Below the pieces are notes generated by a model. That model made no database searches and had not been told where the DNA came from. It saw only the letters and a list, made by a program, of their open reading frames with translations. The translations under genes and the position numbers were made by a program. From Aplectana chamaeleonis (lineage: Eukaryota; Nematoda; Chromadorea; Rhabditida; Cosmocercidae), in contig JAPDOI010001492.1 of the NCBI GenBank assembly GCA_029168955.1, forward strand, positions 1 through 64,000: a DNA stretch of 64,000 bases. Direction: 5' to 3'. Within the stretch, counting starts at the first letter, position 1. The number at the start of each line of letters is the position of its first letter. This document shows positions 1-12,081 of the stretch, piece by piece.

Positions 1-2825
1 CCTGCCTTTGAGGGGGAACGCACGATGAACTATCAAAGCAATCTGCCTTGAAAAAAAATTACGTAGTTGTTGTTGAGAGAGGGCCGAATTACCGAGTACA
101 GTTGTAATAGAACAAGCTATCTAGATTACAATTATGAATCTTTATAGATTAATCATTTGAAAATGAGTGCTTGTTTCATAATCAACAAGCGGTTCCAATG
201 CGTTGCGATTTTAGTCTGATTGAGATCTCGACATTCGACACCAACTGCAGTCGGCAATTACATATCTGATACGAATCTGATCGATATAAGTAGAACAGGA
301 GCGAGTTTTTATAGAACGGAGTTTTGAAGAATAGATTAAAGCAAAACGAAGTTTCGATCCAAGAAGGGAAAAACGATCTAGCAAGAGAAACCCAGCCGTT
401 TGTAAAGAGATATATACCAGTAGATAAACTTGTAAAGCCGTTTTCAAATGCAAGTTTGCAGCTGCAAGACGATTCTCCCAACGGAGTTACGTAGGTTTTT
501 CTCAGTTTGGTGAAAAGGGAAAGTCATCCAGTTGCTTTTCCCACGTAGGAGAAGATCTTCGCCTATGTCTGGTGCATAAAACATTTTACAATTTAGCTCA
601 CTGTATCCTCTTCTGTAACCTTAGCACTTTATGAGGCCGAAAGTTCTCGCATGTGTTATGTGGAGCAATACACAATTAATTTTCACTGCCTCTCACCTCT
701 AAATGTAGAACACTGAGCAAACACAGAAAAACAAAAACTAATCGTGAACAACTGAAAAACGTGAAACTTTATAAATACACGTACGGACAAGAACATGATT
801 ACGCGTCACAATCGTTGAGAAACTTTCTGCATTGAAATAGCGTTTTATATCTTTTCCATCGATCTCGCTCACCGAAACGCGGGTCGCCTAACAACTTTCA
901 CAATAACTTTGACGAGTCTCGAAGCTGGCCAATGCGCAGAAGAAAATATCGAGGCATTTTCACGTGACCATCTTTCAACCTTTGAAATGTGGAACACTTC
1001 CAATACACTGTACCATAACGAAATAGACCACATCGTCGTCCGCCACAGGTTTTTGCCACACCATAGTCGCTCTTGTTCCAAAGTTCTACTCTGCATCGCA
1101 AGATGGGATTCCTTCGCGCATAGCTTCTCTCCACGCAAGAGCGACAGAGTGAGAGGGGGGAGGGGAGGAGAGAGTTGCCACAACCAAAAAGAGTAAGAAT
1201 CCTCAATACCTATATAAACCCATTTACGGCACCGTGCAATATTGCATCACCGTATACTTTGACCCTGCTACCCTCTAACTCGGAGCCAAATTCAGTGGGT
1301 GCTAATGTGGATACGCGCTACCACGCGACAAATACATATGTGATGGGGATCGTTAGGTCAATGGTATACATTGTCGCTGTCATAAGCGACAGTCATGACA
1401 ATCAGCACAAATCGTGGTGGGACCAGCATCGGAGCAATGGCACTGGCCATCGTAGGAACATTTGTCGCTTGTCCGTTGCAGCGACGTGTCGCGGAGGGCT
1501 AGCATAGGGCAAATATGCTTAGAAGCTCTAAGGGCGGGAGGCGGTCGCTGTTGCTGTGCGGAGCGAAGCGACCGCGTGTCGCGAAAGTATACCATTGGCC
1601 TAAGGACTTCCTCGCTTCATCAGCTGATCGTGTGAGTTTTCCTTTGATTTGACAAGGTTTGATCACTTCCTAACCCTTGTTGCGATTTTTCTCAGTCTTT
1701 GTGTCCTCTGTTTCCGAGCCTAATTTAGCCTGCTCCTTTGTGTGGAGCGAGGGAGAGACAATGAGAAAGTGTGGGAACAAGGAGTTATCTACCCAACCGG
1801 AATTTAGAAAAAAAAAGATAATGACGTGGCCAACTGAAACTGAAATGCACGTTCTTGGACAGTCTTGGGAGCATCCTTCAGATTGTGCTCCACCAATTCT
1901 TATTCCCCTATTGATCACACCCAACTGCGTGCTTCCAGTATACAGTCAAACAACGAATTCGATTTATGGGGTGTTCCCCCGCCAAGTACACCTTCTCCGA
2001 CCAATTCAGCCAAGAACCCCAACTTTCAACTCAGCAGCATGTTTCTCAGAGCGATTGTGAGCACAGTAGAAGACGGCGAAGTGCATGAACCCACAAACTG
2101 CCACCGAAGTCCAGCAGCCTTTACACGACTCTTTGCACCCTCCAAGTGATGCCTTGTCTGCACTTCAAGACAGTAATGCACTCTATGCGAACTCTCGCAC
2201 TCACTTGCCGACGCTCTACGCACTCCTAGCGAGCTCCCGGCGCTTTGCACGTTTTCCGTCGGGCCCTGCACACTTTCCATGGAAGAGCCAACACTTGCTT
2301 GGTGCTCTCCCAGTCTGATCCCGCTCATCTTTCCCAACGCTCGGCGTTTTTCCGTTGCTCTGTGCGTTCCCATTGAAATACTGCACATTCTATGGTCAGC
2401 GTGGAACTATTAGCTGTTTTCATTATGAGAGATATTCTCAATAAGAATGTGTTGTTATTAATTACAATACCGCACGAGACTTTGGGAAAAACGGCGTTTT
2501 CGGCACTTTTTTCCGCCGCAAAGCGCCGCTTTATCATAACTTCGTTCAAGGTGGTCCGTTCAGGTTGTCAGGGCATATTTAGAATCTGCATCGAGAGCTC
2601 TTCATTGTGAGCTCACACATATCTTACCCGGCAAACAAGGCATATAGGGCTAACAGAACCAATCGAGTGTACGAAAACTGAAGCTAGATATCAGATTGGT
2701 GTAAATATTTGACTTCATATCAAACGTGCAGATCAAGGACGAGCTATGCACAAGAGTGATAGATCAATTTATGGAGGTGGTGAAAGTGAAAATTAATGAT
2801 TTATAGCCGTTTCGACGCCCCGGTA
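1..2825. other. No recognisable gene (intergenic or intronic)
   Basis: The first bases (CCTGCCTTTGA) look like the right end of the AAAGGCA-ended MITE family found elsewhere in the window. A purine-rich GA tract lies near 1150-1180. Around 2080-2390 the sequence is a degenerate low-order repeat rich in words such as GCACTC and CGCTC, which leaves both strands open for about 100 codons. A possible exon (acceptor GCTTCCAG near 1940, then a Ser/Pro-rich frame with NNEFDLWG) was noticed, but nothing supports a gene. Confidence 0.4.
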
Positions 2826-2827
2826 GA

Positions 2828-3060
2828 AACTAGTCATCGTCCTTCGCTCAGGCTCAAAATGCCAGCTATCACAACCACGCTCAATATGGACTCTCTTACA
2901 AGGGAAGTATACAAAGCGTAGGTCGGATCTGCCAAAACGACTAGTATGGTTAGTATCTCTTCTGACTCATAAGTAAAAATGCGCAGTATCCCGCCCCGAG
3001 CCGCAGGTTCAGAATAGTTATGAGCATTTTTTAGGCCTCGTGAAAAGGCAAGGGTACCCA
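2828..3060. repeat. Dispersed repeat, family A copy
   Basis: This segment carries the words GCGCAGTATCCCGCCCCGAG and ACAAAGCGTAGGTCGGATCTG. They recur at 14899-15010 (reverse), 21880-21970, 22735-22875 (reverse), 43210-43335 and 50575-50665 (reverse). A leading piece (CTCAAAATGCCAGCTATCAC) recurs near 15290. No coding content was seen; it is a degraded interspersed repeat, usually next to family B. Confidence 0.6.
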
Positions 3061-3185
3061 TCAGGTATTTTTTTTGAAATTTAAAAAAAATTTTCTTGGA
3101 TTTTGCTCAAAACATGTGTAGGGGTAATTTGGGGAGATGAACACCAATCAGGACTTCATTTTTGAACATTTTGAGGTTTACTGTA
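3061..3185. repeat. Family B repeat, left piece
   Basis: This resembles other family B copies ending in GAGGTTTACTGTA. The matching right part (GTAACATGTCATTCAGG) lies at 3645-3665, after the hAT-type MITE, and the repeat resumes again at 6605 after the RTE insertion. The uninterrupted arrangement is visible at 44215-44290. The region is therefore one repeat broken by two insertions. Confidence 0.6.
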
Positions 3186-3633
3186 CAATACCGCATGTAG
3201 GATTTGGTCAGAAAGCGAGAGAGGTCGGGTTTTCGCTTCTTTTTTGTATAACTCGCTTCAAACCCAACCTTGAGCGAAACTAGGGTGACTTTCTTGATCC
3301 TGGGGTCAAGAACTACCCAGAGGTTACGGCTTTAGGGTGGTTACGTTAAGAACTATAGAAGTTTCGCAACCGTGGCGGGTAGGGCGCTACAGTTTCCGTC
3401 TGCGTTTCCCTTTGTCTACGGTATATAGAGAGCAGATTGATTGCGAAACTTCCAAGGTTCTCAAAGAAACCCTGACAACGGCCAAACCATTGGATAGCCC
3501 TCAACGCCAGGATCATGTATATCTCTAAAGTTTCGCTGAAAGTTGACTCTGAAGCGAGTTATACAAAAAAGACGAAAAAGACGCGAAAACCCGACTTCGC
3601 TCACTTTCTGACCAAATCCTACGAGCGGTAGTG
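3186..3633. mobile_element. hAT-type MITE with about 100-bp inverted termini
   Basis: The left end CAATACCGCATGTAGGATTT and the reverse complement of the right end (CACTACCGCTCGTAGGATTT) match for about 100 bp, including GTCGGGTTTTCGC. The interior has no transposase. The same termini bound the larger element at 25575-36858, whose interior keeps a hAT C-terminal domain, so this is probably a short non-autonomous relative. Both ends are flanked by TA, but the target duplication is not resolved. Confidence 0.75.
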
Positions 3634-3680
3634 TAGGTTAAGGTATGTAACATGTCATTCAGGGGTCAAAACCCACCTTA

Positions 3681-6597
3681 TTTATTTATTTATTTATTGA
3701 ACGATATCACATTGTTTCAACGTGTCGTTGCATGCTTCTTTTCCATGTTGGGCCATCATTACCGGCTGTTCTCATCCAGGTTTCTCCGAAAACCGAGACG
3801 AAAAGATCTCTCCACCTGGTCCTTGGTCGACCAGCACAGCGCGTCCACTTCCATGGCCTCCATTCTGTTATTGTTCTTGTCCATCGGTTGTCTTCTGTGA
3901 TGCATATTTTTCTGGCCCACATCCATTTTCTTTCAACTGCTCTTTTTCCTATGTCAGGAAGTCTTGCCGTTCTTTCCAACCATTCATTTGTGCGGCGGTC
4001 AAAAAGTGTAATTCCAAGCATCTTCCTCATCATTTTCCGTTGGGTGACCTTCAGCATGTTCATATCCCCTTTTCTTGTTGTCCAAGCTTCGCAGCCATAG
4101 AGTAGAGATGGCTCAACACAGGCTTCGAACAGTCTCCGCTTAAACTTCATGGGAATTCTTCTGTTCGTGAAGCAGTTACGGAAGCGGTTGAACGAGTTCC
4201 ATCCTGAGTGAATCCTTCTCAGAATTTCGCATCTTTGGTTGCCGTCAAATGATATTCGTTGACCAAGGTACACGAAACTGGTGCAGTACGAAATGGTTTT
4301 GGTCTTGACAAGGAGTGGCATCTCCGAAGAATTAGTCATGGCCAGAGTCTTCGAGAAGTTGATTTCTAGACCAACTTCTTGGCTTCTATCGCTAATTTCT
4401 TGCAGCATGGAGTTTAGCCCTTGAGCGCTGTGGGCGAAGATTATTACATCATCGGCGTACCTGAGGTGATTGAGCTGACGACCATTTACAATGATACCGT
4501 TATTGCTCCAGTCTACGTTGCGAAAGACCGTTTCGAGTACAGCAGCAAATAAGGCAGGGACAGGGGATCACCTTGACAAACTCCACGTTTGGCTTCAATA
4601 GGAACAGAGCGGCCACATACGTTGATAGTGATAGCGGCACGAGCATAGGTGTTATAAAGAAGGCGAATGATCTTCGGATGTATTCCTTGTTGGTGCAGAG
4701 ATGACCAAATCATGTCGTGTTCCACAGAATCGAAGGCTTTGGAGTAGTCTATGAAAGCCATATACAGTGGAAAATTGTACTCACGGCTCTTTTCCACAAG
4801 TTGGTTGACGGTGTGTATGTGGTCGACAGTGGAAAATTTCTTCCGGAATCCAGCCTGCTCGACAGGTTGATTTTCTTCTAGTTGGACCAGCATTCGTTGT
4901 AAGATGATAGAAGAGAAGGCTTTGTAAACGGAAGTCAGCAGGGTGATGGGACGAAAATTGCCAATATCCAGTGGGTCTCCTTTCTTAAATAGCAGGAAGA
5001 GGGATGAGTCGGGTAGGGTCGGGGGCAGGAGTTCATTTTCAAGGAACTTGTTGAACAGGGCGGTTAAGGGTTCTTCGAGAATGTGATATCCATTTATCAA
5101 CATTTCTGCTGTGATGGTATCTGTGCCTGGCGTTTTTCCCGGCTTCATCTTTCTGATTGCGTTGTTGACTTCTTCGGGCAGAATGGGGGGTGGGTCATCG
5201 ATTCTGAGCATTGTCGGAAGTGAGGGTGGTCGTGATGAGGAAAAAAGCTCAGTGTAGAATTCTTGAGCCACGGCTGCGACGCTATCAGGGGACTTGGCTA
5301 TTGAGCCATCATTTCTCTTCAGTTGAAACAGTGGTGTGGTGTAGATTTTGCTTGCCTTGAGGGCTTTACGAAGACTTGATCCTTTAGAAATGGCCTCATG
5401 CAAGCGCAGTAGATGTTTCTGCTTAAGGTCAGATTTCAAAGATAGTCGTAGAGCCTTGCTCACCGTCGAGAACTCCACCGTATTTCTGGCTGATGTATCA
5501 TGGAGAAGGCGATGTCGGGCTTCAAACAGCAAATTTGTATTCGGAGAAATGTGAGATTCTGTTGGTAATCTTGATGATGCTATATCAGCAGCTTGTCTGA
5601 TCTTATTCTTCATCTGCTCGTACGTGTTCAGTTGGGTATTGGTCACCAGCTGTTCGAGGGTTGATGCAAATAGAGGTTTGTTCAGCGAGCATTTGGGCTT
5701 CGGTGTTTGGGAGAAGCGGTGGTATCGCGTTCTGAAGCGTAGCTTAGCCATCATGAGCCGATGATCGCTGGCAAACTTGAAACGACCGATGACGTCAACG
5801 TCAAGAAAAATTGAGGGGTCTGCGGACAGGACGAAATCGATAGCGTTCTTTGTTTGCATGTTTGGTGATATCCACGACCATTTTCTTGAGGGTCTTTTTC
5901 GGAAACGGTTGTTCATAAGGTACAGTTCATTCTCTGTGCAGAAGCTTGCAAGCGTGTTTCCTCTGTCATTTCGAATACCAAGTCCATGAGGTCCAATAAA
6001 ATCTTCGTCGACCTCTCCACATCCAACTTTTGCATTGAAGACGCCGACGACAATCTTTTCACCAGATGACCACGTCTAGGGTGCACCGCGTCATGGAAAC
6101 GTGCTAAAAGAGCTCCGTTGATTTGTTCGAGGAATTCTTCGTACTCGTTGTCATCGTGGGCAGAGGTGGGAGCGTAGCCTTGAACAACTCGAATTCGGGA
6201 ACGATTGATTGCAATGTCGACATAGGAGACTCGCTCGGATATAGAGTGAAATGAGCAGGAATTGGTCCATTTCTCGTTGATGAGAAATCCTGTCGAATCG
6301 GCAAGGAAAAGCGTGTGTGAAGTCCGCTGCAACACAAAGGCTACTCTTCCAGATCTTTGAGTTCCGGAGAGTCCTATAATGTCAAATGGTACCTCTGAGG
6401 CTGCTTCTTCCAGTTCGGCTATCCTTGTGTCGGTGCGGAGGGTGCGGCAGTTGATGGTTCCGATTCGGAAGTTGAGCATGATGGACGGCAGGGGTAGCAC
6501 CAGGTTGTCCAGGCGACTGGTGTAGAGAGGGTAGAGTCGGTCGAGAGAGGTTGTTGAGAGCCGACCGCTCGCGGTGGATGTACTGACCGATCTCCAC
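3681..6597 (-). mobile_element. RTE-type non-LTR retrotransposon
   Basis: A 2.9-kb minus-strand element bounded by a 7-bp direct repeat CACCTTA (3674-3680 and 6598-6604), read as the target-site duplication. Its 3' end is an AATA tetranucleotide tail (about 3679-3699), typical of RTE elements, which end in short tandem repeats rather than poly(A). It carries an apurinic-like endonuclease followed by a reverse transcriptase, both decayed. It sits inside a family B repeat. Confidence 0.85.
3707..6479 (-). pseudogene. RTE endonuclease-reverse transcriptase, frameshifted
   Basis: The polyprotein would nick target DNA and reverse-transcribe the element RNA. Translation begins near 6479 with an endonuclease start (IGTINCRTLRTDTRIAELE). 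A frameshift near 6070 moves the reading to a second frame containing GVFNAKVG (normally GDFNA), AIDFVLS and SDHRLM. The reverse transcriptase follows with GKTPGTDTITAEML, GNFRPITLLTSVYKAF, QAGFRKKFSTVDHIH, FIDYSKAFDS and GVCQGDPLS. A one-base shift near 4560 changes frame again before the catalytic LRYADDVIIF (about 4440-4470). The C-terminal region reads on to 3707 with the familiar YGCEAWT and PRTRWRDLF blocks. The Asp-to-Val change in the endonuclease motif and two frameshifts make it inactive. Confidence 0.85.
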
Positions 6598-6604
6598 CAC
6601 CTTA

Positions 6605-7228
6605 GTATTTTGAAAATCGACAAACGGATGTGAAATTCGTATTCTCCAACCCGAATCACCCCCGTATACAAATTTTGAGTAAAATCTGAGATTTTGACCA
6701 AACTATCGTATACGCACCGTAATCTACCGTAATCTGCAAAACATTGATAAGCGGACTCCATATTCGTGTTTAGCACTCTAAATAACCCTCAGAAATTGAT
6801 TTTGAGACACATCTGTCATAGAAAACCGGATATCTCGAAAGTGGCGTTTTTCCCTTAAAATTTTCCCCGTTTTCGGATAATTTTGTTTGAACCCCGGAGG
6901 TTCAAACAAAATTAGCCGAAAACTTTGGGAAATCGACTAATAAACTACAGATTCGTGATCAGCGCACAACTGAACGTTTTTCTAAAACGCTTCCAGAGCC
7001 CTCATTCGGTAAAAATAAGCGCCCAACCGAAAATCCGTAAAGTCCAAAACGCTGTCAGTCTGGACAAAGTATGGAAAATGTGCCTTCACCCAAACTGCTC
7101 AGGGGGGTAGTTTGGGCGCTGAACACATTAATGAGGTCCGCTTACGGATTTTCCGAAGACTGACGCGCTTTTTTGAAGGTACAAAAAGCACAAAAGATGA
7201 GCTTTTTAAGCTTGTAACTTCTTGGAAC
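6605..7228. repeat. Family B repeat with a strong hairpin
   Basis: Recurrent words include AATCGACAAACGGATGTGAA, CCGTAATCTACCGTAATCTG and AACGCTGTCAGTCTGGACAA. Similar stretches lie at 15780-15960, 22150-22720, 24550-24990, 43370-43455, 44210-45140, 48724-49250 and 50413-50580. Positions 6869-6893 and 6899-6923 form a 25-bp stem with one mismatch and a 5-base loop. No gene was seen. Confidence 0.6.
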
Positions 7229-7399
7229 CTGGGGCCGGATTCATCAACGTTCTAACCCACGGTTAGCGCCCCTAACCTACCAACCCAATGCGTTTTGAGC
7301 GATTCATCAACTTACCAACCCACGCGCCGCTCGGTTGGTTAGTGGGTCAGCGCTACCAGACGAGAGAGGCTGGTAGGTTGCTAACCAACCCAGTAAATG

Positions 7400-8640
7400 T
7401 CGTGGGCCATTGCTAATCGGCGCGCCTCGACGCGTGCGGCAGGGCGCAGCGGCCCCTGGATCTTTGCCAACCCCACGCTGTCAATCAATTCCATGGCCGT
7501 CATCATTATTCTCCTGCTGCTGTCCTGTTCACCGGTATGTTTTCTCTTTTATTGTCATTAATCATTTCACAAATGATCGCTTAGTTAGTTTTTGAAGCCT
7601 TCTTCATGCTGTAAGGCTTCACTTGCAAATTAGAAAATAGTGAAGAATTAAGTTTATACGTCAGCTCAAAAGTTGTTCCCACGTTTCTTGTTTTTTTTTC
7701 AGATAAAGCTCTGTTTTCCTCTGTAATTTCGAGTCTCATTGATATTTTCTTAGGTAAACTTGAAAAACCTAGCCTGGAAATCTTGTTTGATGGCACCAAA
7801 TTTGTTCATGGATGAAATTTTTCGAAACTAACAAGGTTCTACGCTCTATATCCATGCCCGAGCTCACCGATATCAGCTAAAATTCATTTGTAGAAACTCC
7901 TCTTTTGTTTCTTTGTCTCAGTTGCTGCTTTGTAACTAAATTTTGTCGAATTTCAGGATCACCTCCTTGCTGGCTGTACTACTCAGGCCCACTCCCGAGC
8001 CATGAGGCTTTATTCCACGATTTGTACCTGCTCTCCGTGGTTGTTCTTATAAGTAATTAAATTTTATGAGCCACCCCCGGTCTGCTGAATACAAGTCATC
8101 CTTATCCCTTTCCTGCCCTCTTCCCACATCCCATATTTATTCGACTGGTAAATCTGCTGCTACATGAATCTTCTATTCCACTGAGCTACCGTTCATCACC
8201 TTCCCGCCAGCTTTCCTTCCCCAATGCTGATGCTATATCTCGCTTCAACCACCGAATACCACAAGCTGATGCTATATTCCGGCTGTATCGGGCTATCATT
8301 GCCCTTAATTCTGAGAAACCAAAGGTACGTGTTTTCGTTATAGGTTATTTTTCTTTTCATATTTTTATTTCAATTGCCACAGTGGACTGTGTTTTGAAAA
8401 ACTACTATGTTAGCGTGTGGCGATCGAAATGTACTGTTTCGAAATCCAGGCTTTGAGAATAAGTTGCGCCTGAATTCCTGTCGGGACCCACTCTTGATGC
8501 ATATATCCCGTGACCAAGTCATTGTCAATGTGAGAACACATCGACTTCGTCAAATTTTTCAATATTTCTGTCTTCCAACGATTTTTTTTTGGTCTAACGG
8601 TTGTGCACCATACCTTCCCAAATGGGGAAAAGCATTGAAA
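7400..8640. other. Left non-coding arm of the Harbinger element
   Basis: The outermost 170 bp (7232-7400) is rich in CCAACCCA and GGTTGGTT words that also occur in inverted form at 14770-14895. The rest is AT-rich with no recognisable protein. Promoter or transposase-binding functions are possible but no specific site was identified. Confidence 0.4.
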
Positions 8641-10030
8641 ATGACCGTGACTTTTCCCCTGTAGTTTCCCCTCACGTCCGCTGATGTAGTGGTAGACTGG
8701 TGAAATATCTCATTTATTTAGGCCCGTCACTAAGACGTTTTCTCTGAGGATTCCCCTTATGTTCACTGATCTACTGTAGGCCATGGGCGAATATCTCACT
8801 TATTTAGGCCCGTCTCCGTGACTTTCCCCCGTAGTGTCCCCTCACGTCCGCTGATGTAGGGGTAGACTCTGTAGAAATATCTCATTAATTTAGGCCCGTC
8901 ATTGTGACAATTTCTCCGGGGATTACCCTCATGTGCACTGATCCACTGGCAGGCCCCGGGCGAATATCTCACTTATTTAGGCCCGTCTCCATGACTTTTC
9001 CCCCGTAGTTTCCCCTCACGTCCGCTGATGTAGTGGTAGACTGGTGAACTATCTCATTTATTTAGGCCCATCACTATGACTTTTTCTCTGAGGATTCCCG
9101 TTATGTTAACTGATCTACTGGTAGGCCATGGGCAAATATCTCACTTATTTAGGCCCATCACTGTGATATTTTCTCCCGGGATTCTCCTCACATCCTTGGA
9201 TCTACTGGTAGGCCATGGGCGAATATCTCACTTATTTAGGCCCGTCTCCATGACTTTTCCCCCGTAGTTTCCCCTCACGTCCGCTGATGTAGTGGTAGAC
9301 TGGTGAAATATCTCATTTATTTAGGCCCATCACTAAGACATTTTCTCTGAGGATTCCCGTTATGTTCACTGATCTACTGGTAGGCCATGGGCAAATATCT
9401 CACTTATTTAGGCCCGTCACTGTGATATTTTCTCCCGGGATTCCCCTCACATCCTTGGATCTACTGGTAGGCCATGGGCGAATATCTCACTTATTTAGGC
9501 CCGTCTCCATGACTTTTCCCCCGTAGTTTCCCCTCACGTCCGCTGATGTAGTGGTAGACTGGTGAAATATCTCATTTATTTAGGCCCATCACTATGACAT
9601 TTTCTCTGAGGGTTCCCGTTATGTTAACTGATCTACTGGTAGGCCATGGGCGAATATCTCACTTATTTAGGCCCGTCACTGTGATATTTTCTCCCGGGAT
9701 TCCCCTCACATCCTTGGATCTACTGGTAGGCCATGGGCGAATATCTCACTTATTTGGGCCCGTCTCCATGACTTTTCCCCCGTAGTTTCCCCTCACGTCC
9801 GCTGATGTAGTGGTAGACTGGTGAAATATCTCATTTATTTAGGCCCATCACTATGACATTTTCTCTGAGGGTTCCCGTTATGTTAACTGATCTACTGGTA
9901 GGCCATGGGCGAATATCTCACTTATTTAGGCCCGTCACTGTGATATTTTCTCCCGGGATTCCCCTCACATCCTTGGATCTAGTGGTAGGCCATGTGCGGA
10001 GCGTTTTTGCAGATGTTTTCCCGTACCTCT
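8640..10030. repeat. 87-bp tandem array, left arm of Harbinger
   Basis: About 15-16 units of roughly 87 bp, each with AGGCCCGTC, a TTTTCTCC- or TTTTCCCC-type block, CTCAC, a TGATCTACTGGTAG-type block and AATATCTCACTTATTTA. Three sub-unit types alternate, giving a higher-order period of about 260 bp (GTCTCCATGACTTTTCCCCC recurs about every 260 bp from 8985). Open frames of about 63 codons here are by-products of the repeat. The same unit occurs in reverse orientation at 13150-13960. Confidence 0.85.
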
Positions 10031-10131
10031 TCGAGTCGGAGCCAGGCTCCTAACGATTTTTCAGTTCTTTAGGTCCGCGTTATGACTTCCCCCGTAGCTT
10101 TTGCCCGCCATGACTGATCCAAAATTAGGGC

Positions 10132-11636
10132 ATGTACAATTTCTTTCCTACGCTCTTTAATGCACCCATTACGCGTAAACGACCCAAACTTCCTCGAATC
10201 AGTTTGCTTGACCCCACTTTCTGGTGTTACCGTGATAAGTTCAGAGGTATGGAAGACGCAGATCGGGAGATCATCGATGATCTCATTAGGATGGCAGTTC
10301 CGAGAGTCTTCCGAGAGAGGGTGAATCCTCTGGAATTTGGGGACGACTATCAATTTCGACAGAGATTCCGATTTTCTCGTAGAGGATTTTACCATCTTTT
10401 GGACCTTCTTGGGGACGATCTGACACCTATCACTGTTCGCTCTGCTTCTCTAACCTCGGCCCACAAACTTGCTGTGTTTCTAGAGACGATTGGCAGTGCC
10501 AATCTGCAGGCAAGTTCTCTAAAAATTTGGGCTGCTTAAAGCTCATAATCTTCGTTATAACTTTAGCGAATCACAGCAGACACTCTGGGTTGTTCCCAAT
10601 CTACAGTCAGCAGGGTGGTTAGCGAAGTCAGCGCGCTTATCTACCAGAGGCGTAGGGAATTCATCAAATGGCCCTCGGATGATGAGCGGGAACGTATTAA
10701 TCACAGGTCCGTTACCCTTACAAGATATTGGAGTTCAAAATTATAAGAATTTTTTGGAGATTTTTTCGTTTGTGTGGCATCCCAGGCATTGTTAGGGCTA
10801 TAGATGGGAGCCATGTCAAGATTCAGGCCCCAACAACTAACGAGGACGTCTATGTCAACAGGTGGGAATAAAGACTTCATTACGCAGGCTACCCTTCACT
10901 GCATGTTTCAGGAAATGCTACCATTCGATCAATATGGGCGCTATTGCGGATATCAACCAAAAGTTTCTATGGGTGTCTGCCAAGTATCCCGGTTCGGCCC
11001 ATGACTCTCGCGTTCGTAGTTCTCAGTTTTCTTGATCAATGAAAAACCTCAACCGGGTTCGAAATCATATTCAATTTAGGTTTTCCGCTCTAGCCCACTG
11101 TATCAAGAGTTTCTCGCTGGAACGAAGGAAGGAACGCTGCTGGGAGACAGCGCCTACAAAGCTGAAAAATTTCTTCTAAAGCCGATTTTGCGAGAGGGAG
11201 GAAGCGAGGCTGGTCAGTCTTCAGAAAAAAAATAGTAGACAACTTCTATATCTCAAGAATTTCGAGCGCATTATAGAGGAGAGGCACACAAAGGCTGTAT
11301 GCAAGGGTCGCGTCATCATCGAAAATTCCTTCGGCACACTCGAGCGTCAATTCCTATCTCTCCACTCCGAGCTTCGGTACGATTAGTAATTCTGTTTCAA
11401 AGGCATCATGGAGTAACCCTCCCCTTTTTAGATATGCCGCAGAGGTGGCAGCTAAGATAATTGTTTCTGCTTGCTGTCTGAGAAACCTCTGCATCGACAC
11501 CAGAGAACAACCGTTCCTGGAGGCAGAAGTTGATTTGGCAGGAGGATACCCTGAGGCAGGAGACGTCTTTCCCGAAGAGGCTGATGCCGGCGGGGATCGT
11601 TACAGAAGATTCATTGTGGAGAGATACTTTACCTAG
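10132..11636 (+). CDS. PIF/Harbinger (HARBI1-like) DDE transposase, 7 exons
   Basis: Likely catalyses cut-and-paste transposition of the surrounding element. Proposed exons: 10132-10509, 10567-10706, 10748-10861, 10912-11011, 11080-about 11212, about 11258-11376 and 11432-11636. The first exon carries the family's N-terminal block (FRFSRRGFYHLLDLLGDDL), the second an HTH-like TLGCSQSTVSRVV. Catalytic blocks follow: RAIDGSHVKIQAP (first Asp), AIADINQKF and PGSAHDSR (second Asp region), LLGDSAYKAEKF, then VIIENSFGTLERQF (Glu). The last exon has KIIVSACCLRNLC. Phases agree except near 11180-11257, where a one-base shift or an unusual junction breaks the frame by an A8 run. The first intron uses a GC donor (CAG|GCAAGT). 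An AATAAA lies near 11889. Almost intact; activity is uncertain because of the one break. Confidence 0.85.
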
Positions 11637-12081
11637 ACATTGAAGACCTCTTATCATTTTATAGCGCAATTCTTCAGCGCCTTGCTTTGACCAAATTCTA
11701 TGATGATGTGTACATGAATTTATCAACGTATCGTAATATATTGACAATGTTATTATAATGTTATTAACTGTTATTATAATGCTAAACACATGCTAAAGCA
11801 ATGCTATATCAACGTATAGTGATTTGATATTACCCTGTTATAATAATGCTATACGTGCATAATATTGTCATCATACTAGATTTTTCAAAATAAAGCTATA
11901 TGAGCAGCAGAAGGACCGGTAGAAAAAAGATGATCAACCGAGTGTTGTGATGGACTCAATCAGAAACTCGATAAAATCCCATGAGATACTGTGAGGAATT
12001 GGATTAGATATGATATCAGTGTATTTTTTCAGGTTTCAAGAAAGTGATACAAATATAAAGGCCCCTCAACGGTAAAAAATT
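11637..12081. other. AT-rich spacer between the convergent Harbinger genes
   Basis: This holds the 3' ends of the transposase (AATAAA near 11889) and of the Myb/SANT-like gene. Near 11700-11880 it contains repeated TTATTATAATG and ACGTAT words. No coding sequence was seen. Confidence 0.5.

Noticed and set aside
1540..1640. Hammerhead-like core (CTGATGAAGCGAGG on the minus strand)
   Set aside because: No GAAA core at the right distance and no closing stem I.
1677..2149. Two overlapping ORFs as a host exon with an EFDLWG motif
   Set aside because: Only one weak acceptor and no family match; the downstream part is low-order repeat.
3178..3643. 8-bp hAT target duplication around the MITE
   Set aside because: Flanking octamers match at only about five of eight positions; only TA is shared, so no duplication is claimed.
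8640..10030. CRISPR-like regular array
   Set aside because: Units are contiguous 87-bp tandem repeats with no unique spacers, inside a eukaryotic transposon.
11040..11070. tRNA-like T-loop (GGGTTCGAAATC)
   Set aside because: No acceptor stem or anticodon arm around it; it lies in a transposase intron.
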